The position numbers were made by a program, and so were the translations under genes. Of a stretch of DNA of 64,000 bases, positions 1-12,211 are shown piece after piece. The stretch is from NCBI GenBank assembly GCA_014706295.1, contig JACSVZ010000022.1:5722830-5786829 (forward strand), read 5' to 3'. The number at the start of each line of letters is the position of its first letter. The first letter of the stretch is position 1. The notes beneath the pieces were generated by a model that worked only from the letters and a program-made list of their open reading frames with translations, ran no database searches and was not told where the DNA came from. The DNA is from Lycocorax pyrrhopterus obiensis (lineage: Eukaryota; Chordata; Aves; Passeriformes; Paradisaeidae).

Positions 1-2449
1 CGCGGCTTTCCCCTGTGGAGAAACGGGAGGAACACAAAATACCCACATCTGAGAGGCTCCAGCGACGCTGTTTGCTGGCAGCCCTGCCCTGCTGCCGCCC
101 AGAAACTGTGCCAGCACCAGTGGAAAGAACCCCGGCACTGGCACCATGGGCAACTGCTCCCACCTCTCCATCCTGGAGCTGGTCCAGGGTGGATGGGGCC
201 CTGGGACGCCGTGTGAGGCAGAGGGATGGGCACCATGCGTGCAGTCTCCTCCTCCTCTCCAGGCTGGCCAGGACTGGGGGTGTCACTTGGGCTGGAAGGA
301 TGTTTCCTGCAGAAATCCTCTCCACCTCTCAGAGCTGGCAGAGGTGCACTGGGAGCTGTGGGGTGGCTGCTGTGGGGCTCAGCTACCCCTGCCAGCCAGG
401 AGAGGAGGCAAACCTGGATTTAAGAGAGAGGCAGCTGCAGAGAATTTACCCTTGTGGGTGCCATCCAAGCCTGTTTCCATGGCAAAGGGAGAAGCATGGA
501 ACGCGCTATCAGCACAATCAGCGATGGGCTGACGTCTCGTTATGCCCATATTTCCTGTTATTGCACCAGAGTTACCCGCGGACTCAGGGCTGAATCACGG
601 GGTTCATGACCTCCGCCGATACTCGGGTGTTGGGGACACTGTGGGCGGCTGCTATAATTAGTGACTAATTTTGTGAATTCAGCAGCACAAGCCTCACGTC
701 ACCCTGGCACGCCAGGTGCCAGCCGGCCACGAGCAGGCCTCGGTGGCAGGTTGGCCACCGCTCCCCATGTGTGTCCCTGGTTTGCAGCACAGCTGTAAAG
801 ACAAGGATGGGAACGTGCTGCAGGACCCACGTCCAGACCCACAGCAGCCACCCCAAGCTCTACCCCCCCCTCTGGAGCTGTCCTGCCCCAACACACAGCA
901 TGCAGTGACGATGATATTGTCAGCATCGCCCCCAAAAAACGGCCCCTGGAGCGCCATGATGGAAAAAGCCCTGGGATTGCAACAGCAGGAAAAAAGGGGA
1001 TGCTGAGAGGAAGGCAAAAAAATGGAGTTTGAGGGAGACTGTGGAGGGATGGGGTTTGTTTGATGTTTTCAGCATCACACGGGTGGGAGATGCTTTGGGA
1101 GCTCAGCATTGGGGCCTGACCTCATCCCAGGGTGGCTACTGAAGGTGACCCAAACTGGGAGCAGAAAAGAAGAGATCTGGAGAATTCTGGTGAAATGTCT
1201 CAGCATGAAGGCAATTCCAGGTTGGCCAAGCTAGATGAAGGCTCTGCTCTTAGCCTTCTTCTGGTACTGACCAGGAGCCAAGACATGACCAGGGGGGACA
1301 TTCTCAGAAGCTTTAAAGGGATCCATATCTAAAAAAAAAAAGCAGAGCAGCCCTCTCTCCACCCCTATCCACCACCTCTCCGGAGCTGCCTGGCACCACT
1401 GGTGCCTTCCACATAACCCAACATGGTGTGAGGTCTTCTGGGCAGGACTCAGCATCTCCCCATCTTGACCATGCCACTACAAGGCCGGTTTTCCCAGCAG
1501 AAGTTTTGGCCCAACAGTTTATCCTCACATCAGCAGCACAAAGCTGCGCAGATGGAGGATTTCAAGGGGAAATTATTTAGATAAGAGATTATCAGGTATA
1601 CCTCGATGTCAGCTGAGCTCATGGGCTTAATGCAGAATGATGAATCACCCATCCAAACACATATTATTTTCCCTGGAGGCATTGTCCTGTGAAATTTATT
1701 TCCCACTGAAGGGCCTTGTAAATCATTTGTAGCAAATAAACCACAGTATTGCCAACCCTACATGTTCTAAAATCTGGACTCGTGTCTGAAGACTGGCCTA
1801 AAAGCCATGAGATCTTTCCCTTCTCCCAGTTTCAGGAGATGGACCTTTCACTGCTTCCTGACCTTTGTCTGTTCACTCACCCGTTTTCCACGCTCCCCTC
1901 TCACTCCCCACTCCTGCCTCTGTGTTATGTGTTCACTTCTCCTGTTCTCAGGCTGCTGGAGGACACGATTTGCCCAAAAGCATCTGCCATCCCAACCCAG
2001 GCATCGAATCACTCCCACCACCAGTGCCAGCAACGAGCTGCTGGTGGGATTGGAATGCAGGGATTTTCCCTGCTGGGGAACCGTGCACAGAAGCACATGT
2101 CCTGTGGCAGCTCTCTGCCACTGGCTTTTCCCAGTCAGCAGTGGATTTGCTGGGGGTTATCCAGGACAGGCTGTGTTGTCTCTTTGGCTTAAGCCATTTT
2201 TTGAGGCTCTGTGGGGTGATTTTGGCAATGATTCCACTCTCTGTTCTCCACTCCAGGGAATGGATGCAGAGAAACTCATGTCCCAAGCATGGCTGAAGGA
2301 CAGCAGACAGTTTCCTCGCTGGGGATTTTGTTCATCCTGTGCTTGGGGACAATCCTGACTCACTGCTGCTTTCCCCCTGCTCCCTCTCACCCCAGCTTGA
2401 TGCTCTCCTCTCTTTCTGCCTCTTGGAGCTTCATTTGGAGTTGGACATT
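1..2449. other. gene-poor DNA at the left edge
   Basis: I recognise no exon. Two tracts look less random than their surroundings: about 620-700, with two TAATTAG/GACTAAT homeodomain-like sites, and about 1565-1745, with the inverted GATA pair AGATAAGAGATTATCA at 1579-1594. Function is not shown. Confidence 0.4.
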
Positions 2450-2515
2450 CATTGAGTTGGACTTGATGATCCTTGTGGGTCCCTTCCAACTCAGGATATT
2501 CTGATTCCATGATTT
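2450..2515 (+). repeat. CR1 LINE 3'-end fragment
   Basis: TTGGACTTGATGATCCTTGT and on to CCAACTCAGGATATTCTGATT match the CR1 3' terminus in sense orientation. Confidence 0.8.
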
Positions 2516-4141
2516 CTGGGCACCCTTCCTTGGTGCCCTTTTCAGCCATCCTTCACGCCAGAGGCATCTTCACTCCCACCTTGGAGACAACCATGAACCT
2601 GGTGGCCAGACATCAGCCTGAACCTCCATCAGTGCCCTCCAGTGCAGCAGATCCTTTGGCCACCTCCACGGCCAGCCCGTGCTTTTGGGGCATCAACATC
2701 CACCTCTCCTTGAAACAAGGCTGGTGGAGGAGACCCTCTCCAGCAATTCTCTCTGGAGCAATGGTTGTGACACGAGATGTAACGGGAAATGGCTCACAGC
2801 AGGACCAGGGCTCCTCGCAACCAACCTCGGGGCCTGAGGAATTTTCTGAAATACTGAAGATCATGGGTGCTGCAACAGCAAATTTTCACCTTTCAGTGGA
2901 TATTAGGGGGGAATAATTTGAGCAAAGTCTGCAGCAGTTGCTGCCCCATATCTGATCATCTCCCGCGATAGGAGCTCGGCCCTATCTGATCCAGCAGTTA
3001 TTGAAAACTCAGCTGAGTGTGACTGGGATCATTTTTCAGGGTTTTCATGTTGCTCTTTAACCATGGTGAAAATTAAAGAGCCAACTGTGGAACGGGAGAA
3101 AGCGCTGTACTTTCACTATGACACTTTCTGGTAATGAGATATTTATTAATGTTCATTTCTTCTGAAAGGAAACAAACCAAACCCAATCCCTTATCTCTCT
3201 CTCGGTGTTTAAGTTATGAGTAACACGGGAAGCTTTTAGGCCATGAGACAGCAAATGCACCCTGCTTGGGAGCCTGTGGGTGTAGGAGATGCAGTGATAA
3301 AGCCAAGATAGATCAAATCACTCCCATTTACCTAGAGCTTTCTGCAACTCTTGAAATGATGAGGAGATTGAAAGATGCTTTGTCTTTTTTATGAGAAAAG
3401 CAGCTGTGATTTAGCAGTTTAATCACTTTTGTCACAAAGAAATGCAAAACAAAGCCCATCACCAGGATATATTTTTTTTCAAAGCTGTGTTTTGTTTCCT
3501 CTCAGTAAGGAATGATTTTAAATGCTAATGGTGGGCTGAGATAGACACATAGGAAGCAAAGTCATTGCTCATACAGCGGCCAGGCACAGATCAGCTCTCT
3601 GAAGCGGCTGTCCCACCATGGCATTCATGGTCAAACACCATGATTTTGGGTGCTCAGCAGATTGTCACAGGCAGCTGGCTGACCTGAGGGTGATTTGGAA
3701 TTAGTCACGTAACGAAGAGCTGCCTTAGCACCTTGCAGGGTTTGGCTCACAGGTTTTTGCCCTCGGGTGACTTCTGAATGACCTTGTTGAACGTGCAGCA
3801 CCGCAGGCCTGGCTGCTGCAGCTCCCCTGCACTCACACCGGGCACACACGACCTGAGTTCTGTCAGTCTCAACTCCCTCCCACGCTCCGGACTTGCAAAC
3901 TCCTCACTGCTCCGCGCACGGGCCCTGGGGTGCGAGGAGACGGGTTTCTTAAGAAGACGTAATTATTTCCTTTGTCATTATGATCATGCTCATGTGATTT
4001 ATTAGCAGGGATGGAAACTTCACAGAGCCCTGCCAAGGAAGCTGTGGGTCTCAGCAAACGCTGCCGGCACTGCTCCCACCCCAACCGCAGCTCCCTTCGC
4101 CAGGTGATTTCCCAGCTGCCCAGCCCCAGCTCCCCACAAGA
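2516..4141. other. non-coding interval with GATA-like clusters
   Basis: No exon is recognised. TATCTGATC occurs twice (2949-2957, 2983-2991) with further GATA-like cores to about 3315. An AT-rich stretch to about 3520 carries SOX-like TTTGTCACAAAG. It may be an enhancer. Confidence 0.35.
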
Positions 4142-4290
4142 GTCACAGAATGGTTTGGGTTGGAAGGAACCTTCCAGACCATCTTGTTCCAACCCCCTGC
4201 CATGGGCAGGGACACCTTCCACTAGACCAAGTTGCTCCAATCTTTGTCCAACCTGGCCTTGGACACTTCCAGGGATGGGAAGTGCTTTGG
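4142..4290 (-). repeat. CR1 LINE 3'-end fragment, antisense
   Basis: CACAGAATGGTTTGGGTTGG and on through GGCCTTGGACACTTCCAGGG is the reverse complement of a CR1 3' end. Confidence 0.9.
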
Positions 4291-4799
4291 GATCTTTGTC
4301 TTACACCTTCCTATTCCCCCTTCCTCACTGCAGCCCAGCTCTCTCAGTACTTGGGAAAGAGCCAAGGTGCATGCAGGGGAATCCATTTCCCTGCCTTGGC
4401 TGGTGTAGATGGGAGATGCAAAACAGCCCCTGAATTCCATATGGGGCATTTGCTAGATGAGATTTCTCCACAGGTTTGTGGTACAGCCAGATTTGGGACA
4501 CATTATGGCCATCCGTTCCCAGGCTCCAAAACCCTGCTTAGCCTTCCCAAAGAAAGGGCCACTACATCACGATGATTTTGTAATACATCTTATTTTTTCA
4601 CACCTTAAAAATGGTGGCCAAAGGGTCCAAAGCTCACATGCTGCTGCCAACCTGGACAAGAGGGGTTATACAAGATTTGGAATCTTTGTTTCCTCAGGAG
4701 CCTTTTTAAAAACCCATTTTTCATTTCCTATTTGCTGGCTTTGATGTATGACTGCATTTCCCAGTGTCAGGCTGTGGCAGTGAAGGAAAAGGTCTTGTT

Positions 4800-5075
4800 G
4801 TGCTGGAGAGCACAAGGGGTGATGGCTTCCCACTGCCAGAGGGCAGGGTAGGATGGGGTATCAGGAAGGAATTCTTCCCTGTGAGGGTGATGAGGCCCTG
4901 GCAGAGGATGCCCAGAGAAGCTGTGGCTGCCCCTAAATCCCTGGAAGTGTCCAAGGCCAGGTTGGACGGGGCTTGGAGCAACCTGGGATAGTGGAAGGTG
5001 TCCCTGCCCACAGCAGAGTGGGACTGGATGGGCTTTAAGGTCCCTTCCAATGCAAACCACTCTGTGATTCTAAGA
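4800..5075 (+). repeat. CR1 LINE 3' region
   Basis: A sense CR1 with GGTGATGGCTTCCCACTGCC, AAGAATTCTTCCCTGTGAGG-like sequence and the terminal CACTCTGTGATTCTA. Confidence 0.92.
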
Positions 5076-6584
5076 CTCAGGACAAAGACTGGAAGGGAAA
5101 AAGTCCTCATGGAGCTATGGAGAAGCCCTTCTCCCGAGTGAGCAGTGGGGGTTTCCCACCTGGACATTGGCTGAGTAGGTCATCAGCCTCCAAATCATTC
5201 AGGCAGAGGCACTGCATGGTTGTCCCTATGGAGAAAGGCCTTTCCACAGGGCCTGCACCAGCATCCCAGCCAGGAGACACATGGGTACAGCGTTCCCATG
5301 TCCTACACTTGTTTTTCTAATTGGTTGTCCTGAATACTTGTTCCTTCACTTGTAGAAGAAGATTTGCTCTCCTGAGCTGTTTCCTGTTTCCTTTCTGCAG
5401 GCACTTGGCTAAAACCTCTGGGCATGTGCTGGTAGGGCCTGATGCCATCCGAGATCAATTGCAATCTTTAAATTAACTTCAGTGAGAATCCATGTGTTGG
5501 TCTGAGCCTCTGTGAGGATGTTGCTGATAATAAGGTTTTATTTGCAAGGTTTGTTATTAGGAAAGAAACTGTTGTCACTATTGAGTTCTCAAATATTTCA
5601 TAGTTGATAGAGGAGAAGCAGACAATGTAATGGAGTTGATTTTTGAGAAAAGCTGGCAAACCAGCTATTAAAGCTATCTACACTGGCTGCACATCCATCC
5701 CTGCCCCTCAGGTGGGGAAAAACGCAGGCAGGAGCCAGTAAATGAGCATTTACCCTCCTTAGTTATTCAAATGGGGAGTGGTGAGTGGAGACTGGGAGGC
5801 TCTCACTTCAGTGAGGGCTGGATGGCAGTGAGTCTCCCAGGGAATGTGGGGAAACACCACACGAGGAGCATCAGCTCCCGAGTGGGTCTGGAACAGGAGG
5901 CAGCACAGGTGAGAAGGCAAGAGCCAGCCTGGCTGGGAAGGACAAGTACTGCTTCTCATGAGAAACATCAGAAAGCCACGTTTCCACCGCAGCCCAGAGC
6001 GGGAACGTGTTTGTACCCACAGCCAGCCCTGCAGAGCGGGATGACTGCTCCTCGCCCGCCTCTGGAGCGCAGACACCTCTGATCTTGGTGGCGGTGCCGG
6101 CATTTCCCAACACCCCAGCAGTGACAGCAGTTGTGAGATGAGCTGGCCATTCACCTCACAGCACCCGCTGCACCTCTGCTGGCAGCACGGCTGGAGGCCA
6201 CGGGGTGCTGCTGGGGCAAACTGGGCAGCTCAGGTGACACCAGCAGAGCCTAAAAAGCCACAACTCCAGCCCGTGTGAGGCGATCAACCGCACAGGACAC
6301 GGCAAAGCTCAGGATGGGCTGCTGCATCTCTCGGCCGGTGCCCCACATCCACCACACAGGCCCCACAGCGGGCAGCGCAGGCAGCACGGGCACCCATGGC
6401 CATGATGCCCAGATGCCACCCCAACCACAGCCAAACTTGCCCCAAATCTCAAGACGTGGCAGTGCCTGGAGAAGGCGCTGATGTACCATGAGCTTCCACT
6501 GCTTAAGCCGAGCACCAGTGGCTCCCAGGAGTTTTGTTTGGTTTCCTAAACCCAGTGACAGGATCCAAGGGAGTGGCATGAAGC
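5076..6584. other. non-coding interval
   Basis: No exon or named repeat is recognised. 5440-5690 is AT-rich and 5760-6480 is GC-rich. Open frames here overlap on both strands without family similarity. Confidence 0.4.
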
Positions 6585-6824
6585 TGTGTGTTTAGGGTGG
6601 ATATCAGGGAAAGGTTCTTCCCCCAGAGGGTGCTGGGCACTGCCCAGGCTCCCCAGGGAATGGGCACGGCCCCAAGGCTGCCAGAGCTCCAGGAGCGTTT
6701 GGACAGCGCTGCCAGGGATGCCCAGGGTGGGATTGTTGGGGTGTCTGTGCAGGGCTGGAGCTGGACTGGATGATCCTTGTGGGTCTCTCCCAGCTCAGGA
6801 TATTCCATAACTCCGTGATTCTAT
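6585..6824 (+). repeat. CR1 LINE 3' region
   Basis: A sense CR1 of the GGATATCAGGGAAAGGTTCT subtype with GAGGGTGCTGGGCACTGCCC, ending at the CR1 terminus near GTGATTCTAT. Confidence 0.92.
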
Positions 6825-8667
6825 CTCAGCCCAGGTGCTGCCATTCAGCTAAAGATCTCAGCTGTCACTAAGAAAAATGTTGTTTCCCACCCAAGTGTAG
6901 GAAGGGGAAGTTTGAAAAGATCTTGGACCCTTTAAGTCTCTGAAACAAGGAGGAAAACAGGCAGAGCTCAAAAGTTTTAAAACCTCATAATTTTGCAGCC
7001 CAAATGCTGATCGCTGTGTCCTGGTGGGCCCTCAAACCTAACACAGGGATCATTTTTCATCTGCTGCATGGACAAGTGAGGACCCTTGCAGAGGACAATT
7101 TGACTTTTCCTTGACTGCAGGTTAAAAGATTCCTCCCTAATCTGCAAAAGAAATCTCTCAGAGTGCTTTTCATTGGATTTTTTTTCTATTTTCAGAGAGC
7201 AGGGGGAAGTTCCACAATTTCCAAAAGGTCATATTTTCCCCTTTCAGCTATGAAAGCAGCTCTATCAGCTGTATACATGTGCAAAAATTCAGAAAGTGTG
7301 TGCTGGTACAAGATATTACCCACAAAGACTCATTAGACTAAAACACAGATAAGCATCATCTGAATTTTAGCTAAATTTCACTTGATTCACTGCATTTTTT
7401 GAGTGAATGACACATGAAGATGTTCTCCAAGATGCCTTCAAAACACCCAAGCATGGTCCTGTAAACTTCTAACCCATTTCTATTGTTAACCTTCATTGAG
7501 TTTCGTTACACCACCAAAAAAAAAAAATTTAAAAAATCAAAAAACCAAAAAAAAAAAACAAGAAAGGGGGAAAGACAGGAAATGAGCCTAAACAACCAGG
7601 TCTCAAAATGAGCAAAATTCAACTCAGGCTTGTTGGCAAGAATCCTATCGAGCTTGGTCCCAAAAGTGCAGGGCACTGTTGTGGTAGGGTGGTACCTTGT
7701 TATTGTTACTTGCCTGTTGGGGCTCATCCAATTTATGAGAAATCACAACTGAAAAGTTGAGATGCACAAGCCACAGCCCTGAGATGTCTGACACGGAAAA
7801 GCAGAGGTGACACAGGCTGGAACGAGGACTTGTGAGGCTACAGCTGATCAGTGATAAATGATATACAAATTAGAAGTGCATTTTATCCTCAAAACACTGT
7901 AGGAAAGGTCCAAGAGAAGGTCCTGTGCCCACACTGACCGTGGCATCCTCTACCCACTCTGAGCTGCAGATAATGGTGCCACAATTGCTGGCTGGGTGTC
8001 CCTTTGTATCGCTGCTGGTTTCTTCTTTGCACCCCATTAAAAAAAGGGTTTGGGCTCAGGAGCTGGCTTTGTCCTGTGCTCAGTCACTCCCAGAGCAGAC
8101 ATCAACCTTCAGAGCTCAGGAGCTCTCCTGCCACACCGGTGTTATCAGAAACCTGTTTTAGCAGAGCTGGGAGGTCACTGCAGGGAGTTTTGCACTGCCA
8201 GCCTGTCCTTTTCCCATCTGGGAGCCTGTCCTTTTGGAATCCACTGCCACCCTGTCACCTCACTGCCCTGGAGGAGCTCCACAGCTGGAGTGGTGACAAA
8301 TGCTTCAATACATGCATTTTGTCTGGCATGAAAACAGAGCCAGCACTCGCCTTCAAGGCTCTCTAGAAGGCTCTAAATAACATTAACAGAGGAGAAATAA
8401 ATATCATCTTCAAATAAGAGAGCAAGGAACCCTCCAGCCCACTGACATTTGAGGATTCAGACAGCAGCAGCAGAACTGCCATGAAAACTGTCCTCTCATG
8501 ACACGGATGCTATTGGACCACTTGCAGTAATTGTTAATAAAGACACACAGATTTCCTTTGAAATTATTTCCATGTTGGCAGCTGTGTCAGCTGCAGCACT
8601 GTGGTTGTTCCTGTGCCTGCAGCCAGCAGCAGAATGGGCTTTTCCCTGGGAGGAGAGAAGACCAGAG
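6825..8667. other. non-coding interval with an A-rich tract
   Basis: No exon is recognised. A low-complexity A-rich tract lies at 7511-7560. 7580-7740 and 8330-8560 are AT-rich and unassigned. Confidence 0.4.
7511..7560. repeat. A-rich low-complexity tract
   Basis: The tract is almost all A with a few T and C interruptions. It could be a decayed poly(A) tail of a retroposed copy, but no parent sequence is evident. Confidence 0.75.
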
Positions 8668-8864
8668 CATCACAGAACCACACAATCCCAGGATGGGTCA
8701 GGTTGGAAGGGACCACAGTGGCTCACCTGGTGCCACCTCCCTGCTCCAGCAGGGCCATCCCAGAGCACAGGGCACAGGATTGTGCCCAGTCAGTTCTGGA
8801 ATAACTCCAGTGAGGAGACTCCAGCCCCTCTCTGGGCTCTATTCAGGGCTGGGCACTGTCCAGA

Positions 8865-9033
8865 GCAGGAGTTGTGCCTCCTGTGCAGGGCAATTGCTGG
8901 GATAGCTCAGGCAGTGCCCAGGGCAGGAGTTGTGCCTCCTGTGCAGGGCAATTGCTGGGATAGCTCAGTCCCTGCCCAGGGCAGGAGTTGTGCCTCCTGT
9001 GCAGGGCAATTGCTGGGCTCAGGTCCTGCCCGT
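8865..9033. repeat. 58-bp tandem repeat, about 3 copies, inside CR1
   Basis: GCAGGAGTTGTGCCTCCTGT recurs at 8865, 8923 and 8981, an exact 58-bp period with near-identical units. The third copy is incomplete. Confidence 0.92.
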
Positions 9034-9289
9034 GGCTCTGGTGCCATTGCTGGGCCCCCGGAGCAGAGCCTGGGCCCTGCCCTGAGCCCTCCCTGCAGCC
9101 AGGGACACCCAGGGCTGAGGGCCCCTCTCAGCTGGGGCTCCTCTGAGGCTGAGCAGCCCCGGCTCCCTCAGCCTTTCCTGGGCACCGAGATGCTCCAGGC
9201 CCTTCCTCAGCTGCGCAGCCTCCGCCGGCCCCGCTCCAGGAGCTCCCTGGCCCTGCTGTGCTGAGGAGCCAGAGCTGGACACGGCACCC

Positions 9290-9371
9290 AGAGGTGCCCC
9301 CAGGGCTGGGCAGAGGGGCAGGATCACCCCAGAGGTGCCTCCAGGGCTGGGCAGAGGGGCAGGATCACATC
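9290..9371. repeat. 41-bp tandem duplication inside CR1
   Basis: AGAGGTGCC followed by CCAGGGCTGGGCAGAGGGGC and AGGATCAC occurs at 9290-9330 and again at 9331-9371 with few differences. Confidence 0.9.
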
Positions 9372-9372
9372 C

Positions 9373-10588
9373 CTTGAGGGCACAGCAAAAGCAGTGGCCC
9401 TCCCAGGGGCCCAGAAGTACCTGTGTGGGCCGACCACAGAGGGACACAGGCAGCAGCAGAGAGATGTGACACCTCTTCCTGTGCCGGACATGGATGGACA
9501 CCCGTGATGCTGTCACAGTGGCCAGGTTGTGTCTCACAGCCCTGTCCAGAGGGACAGGAGCTCTCTGGGCACACAGAGCAGGAACTCAGGCAAGCAAAAC
9601 TGCCTTCGAAACAGTTCTGGTTGACGGTGGAGGGAGCAGGTGGTTAGCCACCAAATCCTGCTCTGAAAAGCCACTGCCAGTGAAAACATTCTTGATTTTT
9701 ATCAATAATCCCAAACTAAAAACTGAAAACTGAAAGTTTTGCTTTTAAAGCAAAGTTGTCATTGTTTCGGTTCTTGACAAAGCACAGTGAAGTTTCAACA
9801 CAAATACCTTGGCCAGCACCTCATTTTCTAAGCCACTAACCATTTTCTGGTTGGAATTTCTGTCCAGGCTGCCCCAGAAGTGGCCAGTGTGGGGTTGGTT
9901 CTCTCCATCGAAAGCTGTCCTTGTCCATGGCTTCTGCCAGGAAGCAAAAGGGGACATCAAAATGTCCCTGTGGTCCTGCTGGGAGGAGCTGCATAGCTGA
10001 GGTCTTAGAGGAGTCTGGATATCACAGTCCCTGCAGAGAGGGATGTGGAGAGGAGAGGAAAGAGGGCCCCTCCATCTCCTTCCACACCACAGGAGGGGAA
10101 GAACAGCTCTGTGGGAATGAGTGTCAGGAAGGACAGGGTCAGGAGCCACCTCCTCACCTGCAGAGTGAAGCTTTTAAGGAAATCAGCTTGCTGCTGGAAT
10201 CCTTCTCATGGAACATGGATGAGACATGGAAAATGCCATTATGTAGATCCCCAGGAAAGGAGGCCAGGACCTCACCAGGAGGAGGTTATTCAGTGTGTGA
10301 GTGCAGAAAGGGGGATGTAAGTTTTGAAGGCACTGAGTGCCAGCAGCATGGACAAAGAAAGCAGGTGCTCATTGCAGAAAACCCAGCTGGGAATTCTCTC
10401 ACAGCCAACTGACAGAGGACAGAGAGGTCACAGAGCCTGAGCTGCATTTGGGCTGTACTTCATTGCCCAGATCATCACACCTCTTGCAGGGAGGAGTGAG
10501 ATGTGGCCAGCACATGGATCCCACCCAAATCCTGCCAGGACCAGGCACTGGTGTGTGGACACTGAAAAGCTTTAGCAGAGAGATTTTT
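9373..10588. other. non-coding interval
   Basis: I see no exon and no recognised repeat. Open frames on both strands look like chance. Confidence 0.4.
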
Positions 10589-10920
10589 CCGGCTTTCTGC
10601 AGCGTTTTGTGAAAGTTCTGTCTTTCCCATGCAAGTAAGACAAAACAATGTTACCGTTTTGTAAACTTCTTGCAGGTGTGGATTGTTTGGGTAGAATTGT
10701 TATGGTTCTAACTAGAAAAACATTCAGAGATGGGTGTCTTAGAACTTGACCAATCCCCTTAGGGGGTGAATGGCAAAAACCAATTACCTTATGCCACTTA
10801 ATACAGTTTGCGAACTAACATAAAAAAGTCTTCTGAGAGTTCATTAAATCATTCATCCATTAATCCCTGAGCCTGAACTTCGTGTCGTTTCTCTACTCGT
10901 CCGTGGAAAAAACAGCGACA
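10589..10920 (+). mobile_element. probable solo or truncated retroviral LTR
   Basis: The segment reads like U3-R-U5 of an endogenous retroviral LTR. It has a CCAAT box (about 10750), a TATA-like ATAAAAAAG (about 10821), ATTAAA (about 10843), and a U5-like end at ACAGCGACA followed by CTGGTG, which resembles the TGG start of a primer-binding site. A TG start is possible at 10609. No target duplication is visible and no viral coding sequence follows. Confidence 0.45.
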
Positions 10921-11404
10921 CTGGTGCTCCTCAGGTGGCTCTGGCTCCTGTGCAGAGCTCCTGTGAGCCAGCCCAGCTGAGCAGGCATCCCCATGGGAGA
11001 TGTCACCAAAACCAGCTGGGCTGGGGCTTCCCTCTGCTCTGCCTTCCCACTCCAAACCATCCCCTTCCCAAGCACCACAGGGCTGTCACTTCCATTAGTG
11101 ACCATTTCCAGAGATCAGTTGTGCTGTTTTCATGGAAATTCCTACATCACAAAATTGGCAATGGTCAAACATCACAGTAATTTTCACAGAGAACAATGCC
11201 TTTCAGGGTTTTCCAGATTATCACCCCAAGCAGGTTGAAACAGCACTCTCAGCAAGGAACTCACTCTTTACCCTGTGTGCTGGTTTAGCAAAAACCAGCA
11301 TCAAACCTCAACACCCTGTCACTACATAAATGTGGGGACAGAGGCAGCCATCAGGGCTGTCACCCAAATGCCTCAAGATGTGACATACACGGCGTAGCAG
11401 CCCT
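10921..11404. other. non-coding interval
   Basis: No exon or named repeat is seen between the LTR-like segment and the next CR1. Confidence 0.4.
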
Positions 11405-11585
11405 AATCATGGAATCCTAGGACGGTTTGGGTTGGAACTGACCTTAAACCTCCTCTTGTTCCAAACCTCTGCCATGGGCAGGGACATCTTCCACTAGTCC
11501 AGGTTGCTCCAACCCGGCCTTGGACACTTCCAGGGATGAGGCAGCCACAGCTTCTCTGGGCAGCCTGTGCCAGTGCTCCAAGTGG
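11405..11585 (-). repeat. CR1 LINE 3' region, antisense
   Basis: The reverse complement of a CR1 3' end starts at AATCATGGAATCCTAGG and continues through the segment before CAGCCACAGCTTCTCTGGGC. Confidence 0.9.
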
Positions 11586-12097
11586 TTTTAGGGTATTTTA
11601 AAAGGCAAAACCAAGGTGACTGCTGGAGAAGTGCCTCCTCCAGATGTGCTCTGCTGCATCTCTGCGCTGTTCACACCACACCACAGAACAGTGTCAGGTT
11701 CTGCCACTTGGGCTCCCGGGTAAACGCCAGCCCGAGCCCAGACTGCCCCAGAGTGGCTGCTGGTGGTACCCCACTTCCTCCTCTGTCCCTCCTCAAAACC
11801 TCAGGACAAAATTCCCTTTTCCAAAACACCAGGGAAATCTCCCAGCAGCTCCAAACTGCCTCCCCCAGTCCTGCAGCCCAGTGTGGAGTCAGACACTCCT
11901 GCACACAGTCCTTGTCTACAGCAGAGAAACAAACTCAGCCCTGCCCTGACCTTTACCTAACAGCAGGAGATCCTTGTTCACTGACAAGTTGCAGTGAATT
12001 TGTTTTACCTGACGATAAACCAGGGAATAAAATGTCTCTGCCACCTGTGTTTCCAGAGAGCCACGGGAATTTTTCCTCATTGCTTCTCCCCACCTGT

Positions 12098-12211
12098 AAA
12101 CTCAGCCCTTCTTACCAAACTCAGCCTTTCTATCCAAACTCAGCCTTTCTATCCAAACTCAGCCCTTCTTACCAAACTCAGCCTTTCTATCCAAACTCAG
12201 CCCTTCTTACC
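12098..12211. repeat. 19-bp minisatellite, six copies
   Basis: Six contiguous 19-bp units alternate between AAACTCAGCCCTTCTTACC and AAACTCAGCCTTTCTATCC. The two types are ordered A-B-B-A-B-A. Confidence 0.95.

Larger units (their letters stand above)
8668..9372 (-). repeat. CR1 LINE fragment, antisense, with internal tandem expansions
   Basis: The reverse complement of a CR1 3' region starts near CACAGAACCACACAATCCCA and passes through GGAGCTCCCTGGCC- and GAGCTGGACACGGCACCC-type CR1 segments. It is much more GC-rich than usual and contains two tandem expansions (58 bp x 3; 41 bp x 2). Confidence 0.8.

Noticed and set aside
8572..9264. A 230-codon plus-strand ORF
   Set aside because: It is read mostly through the antisense of a GC-rich CR1, and its repeated peptide comes from the 58-bp tandem array.
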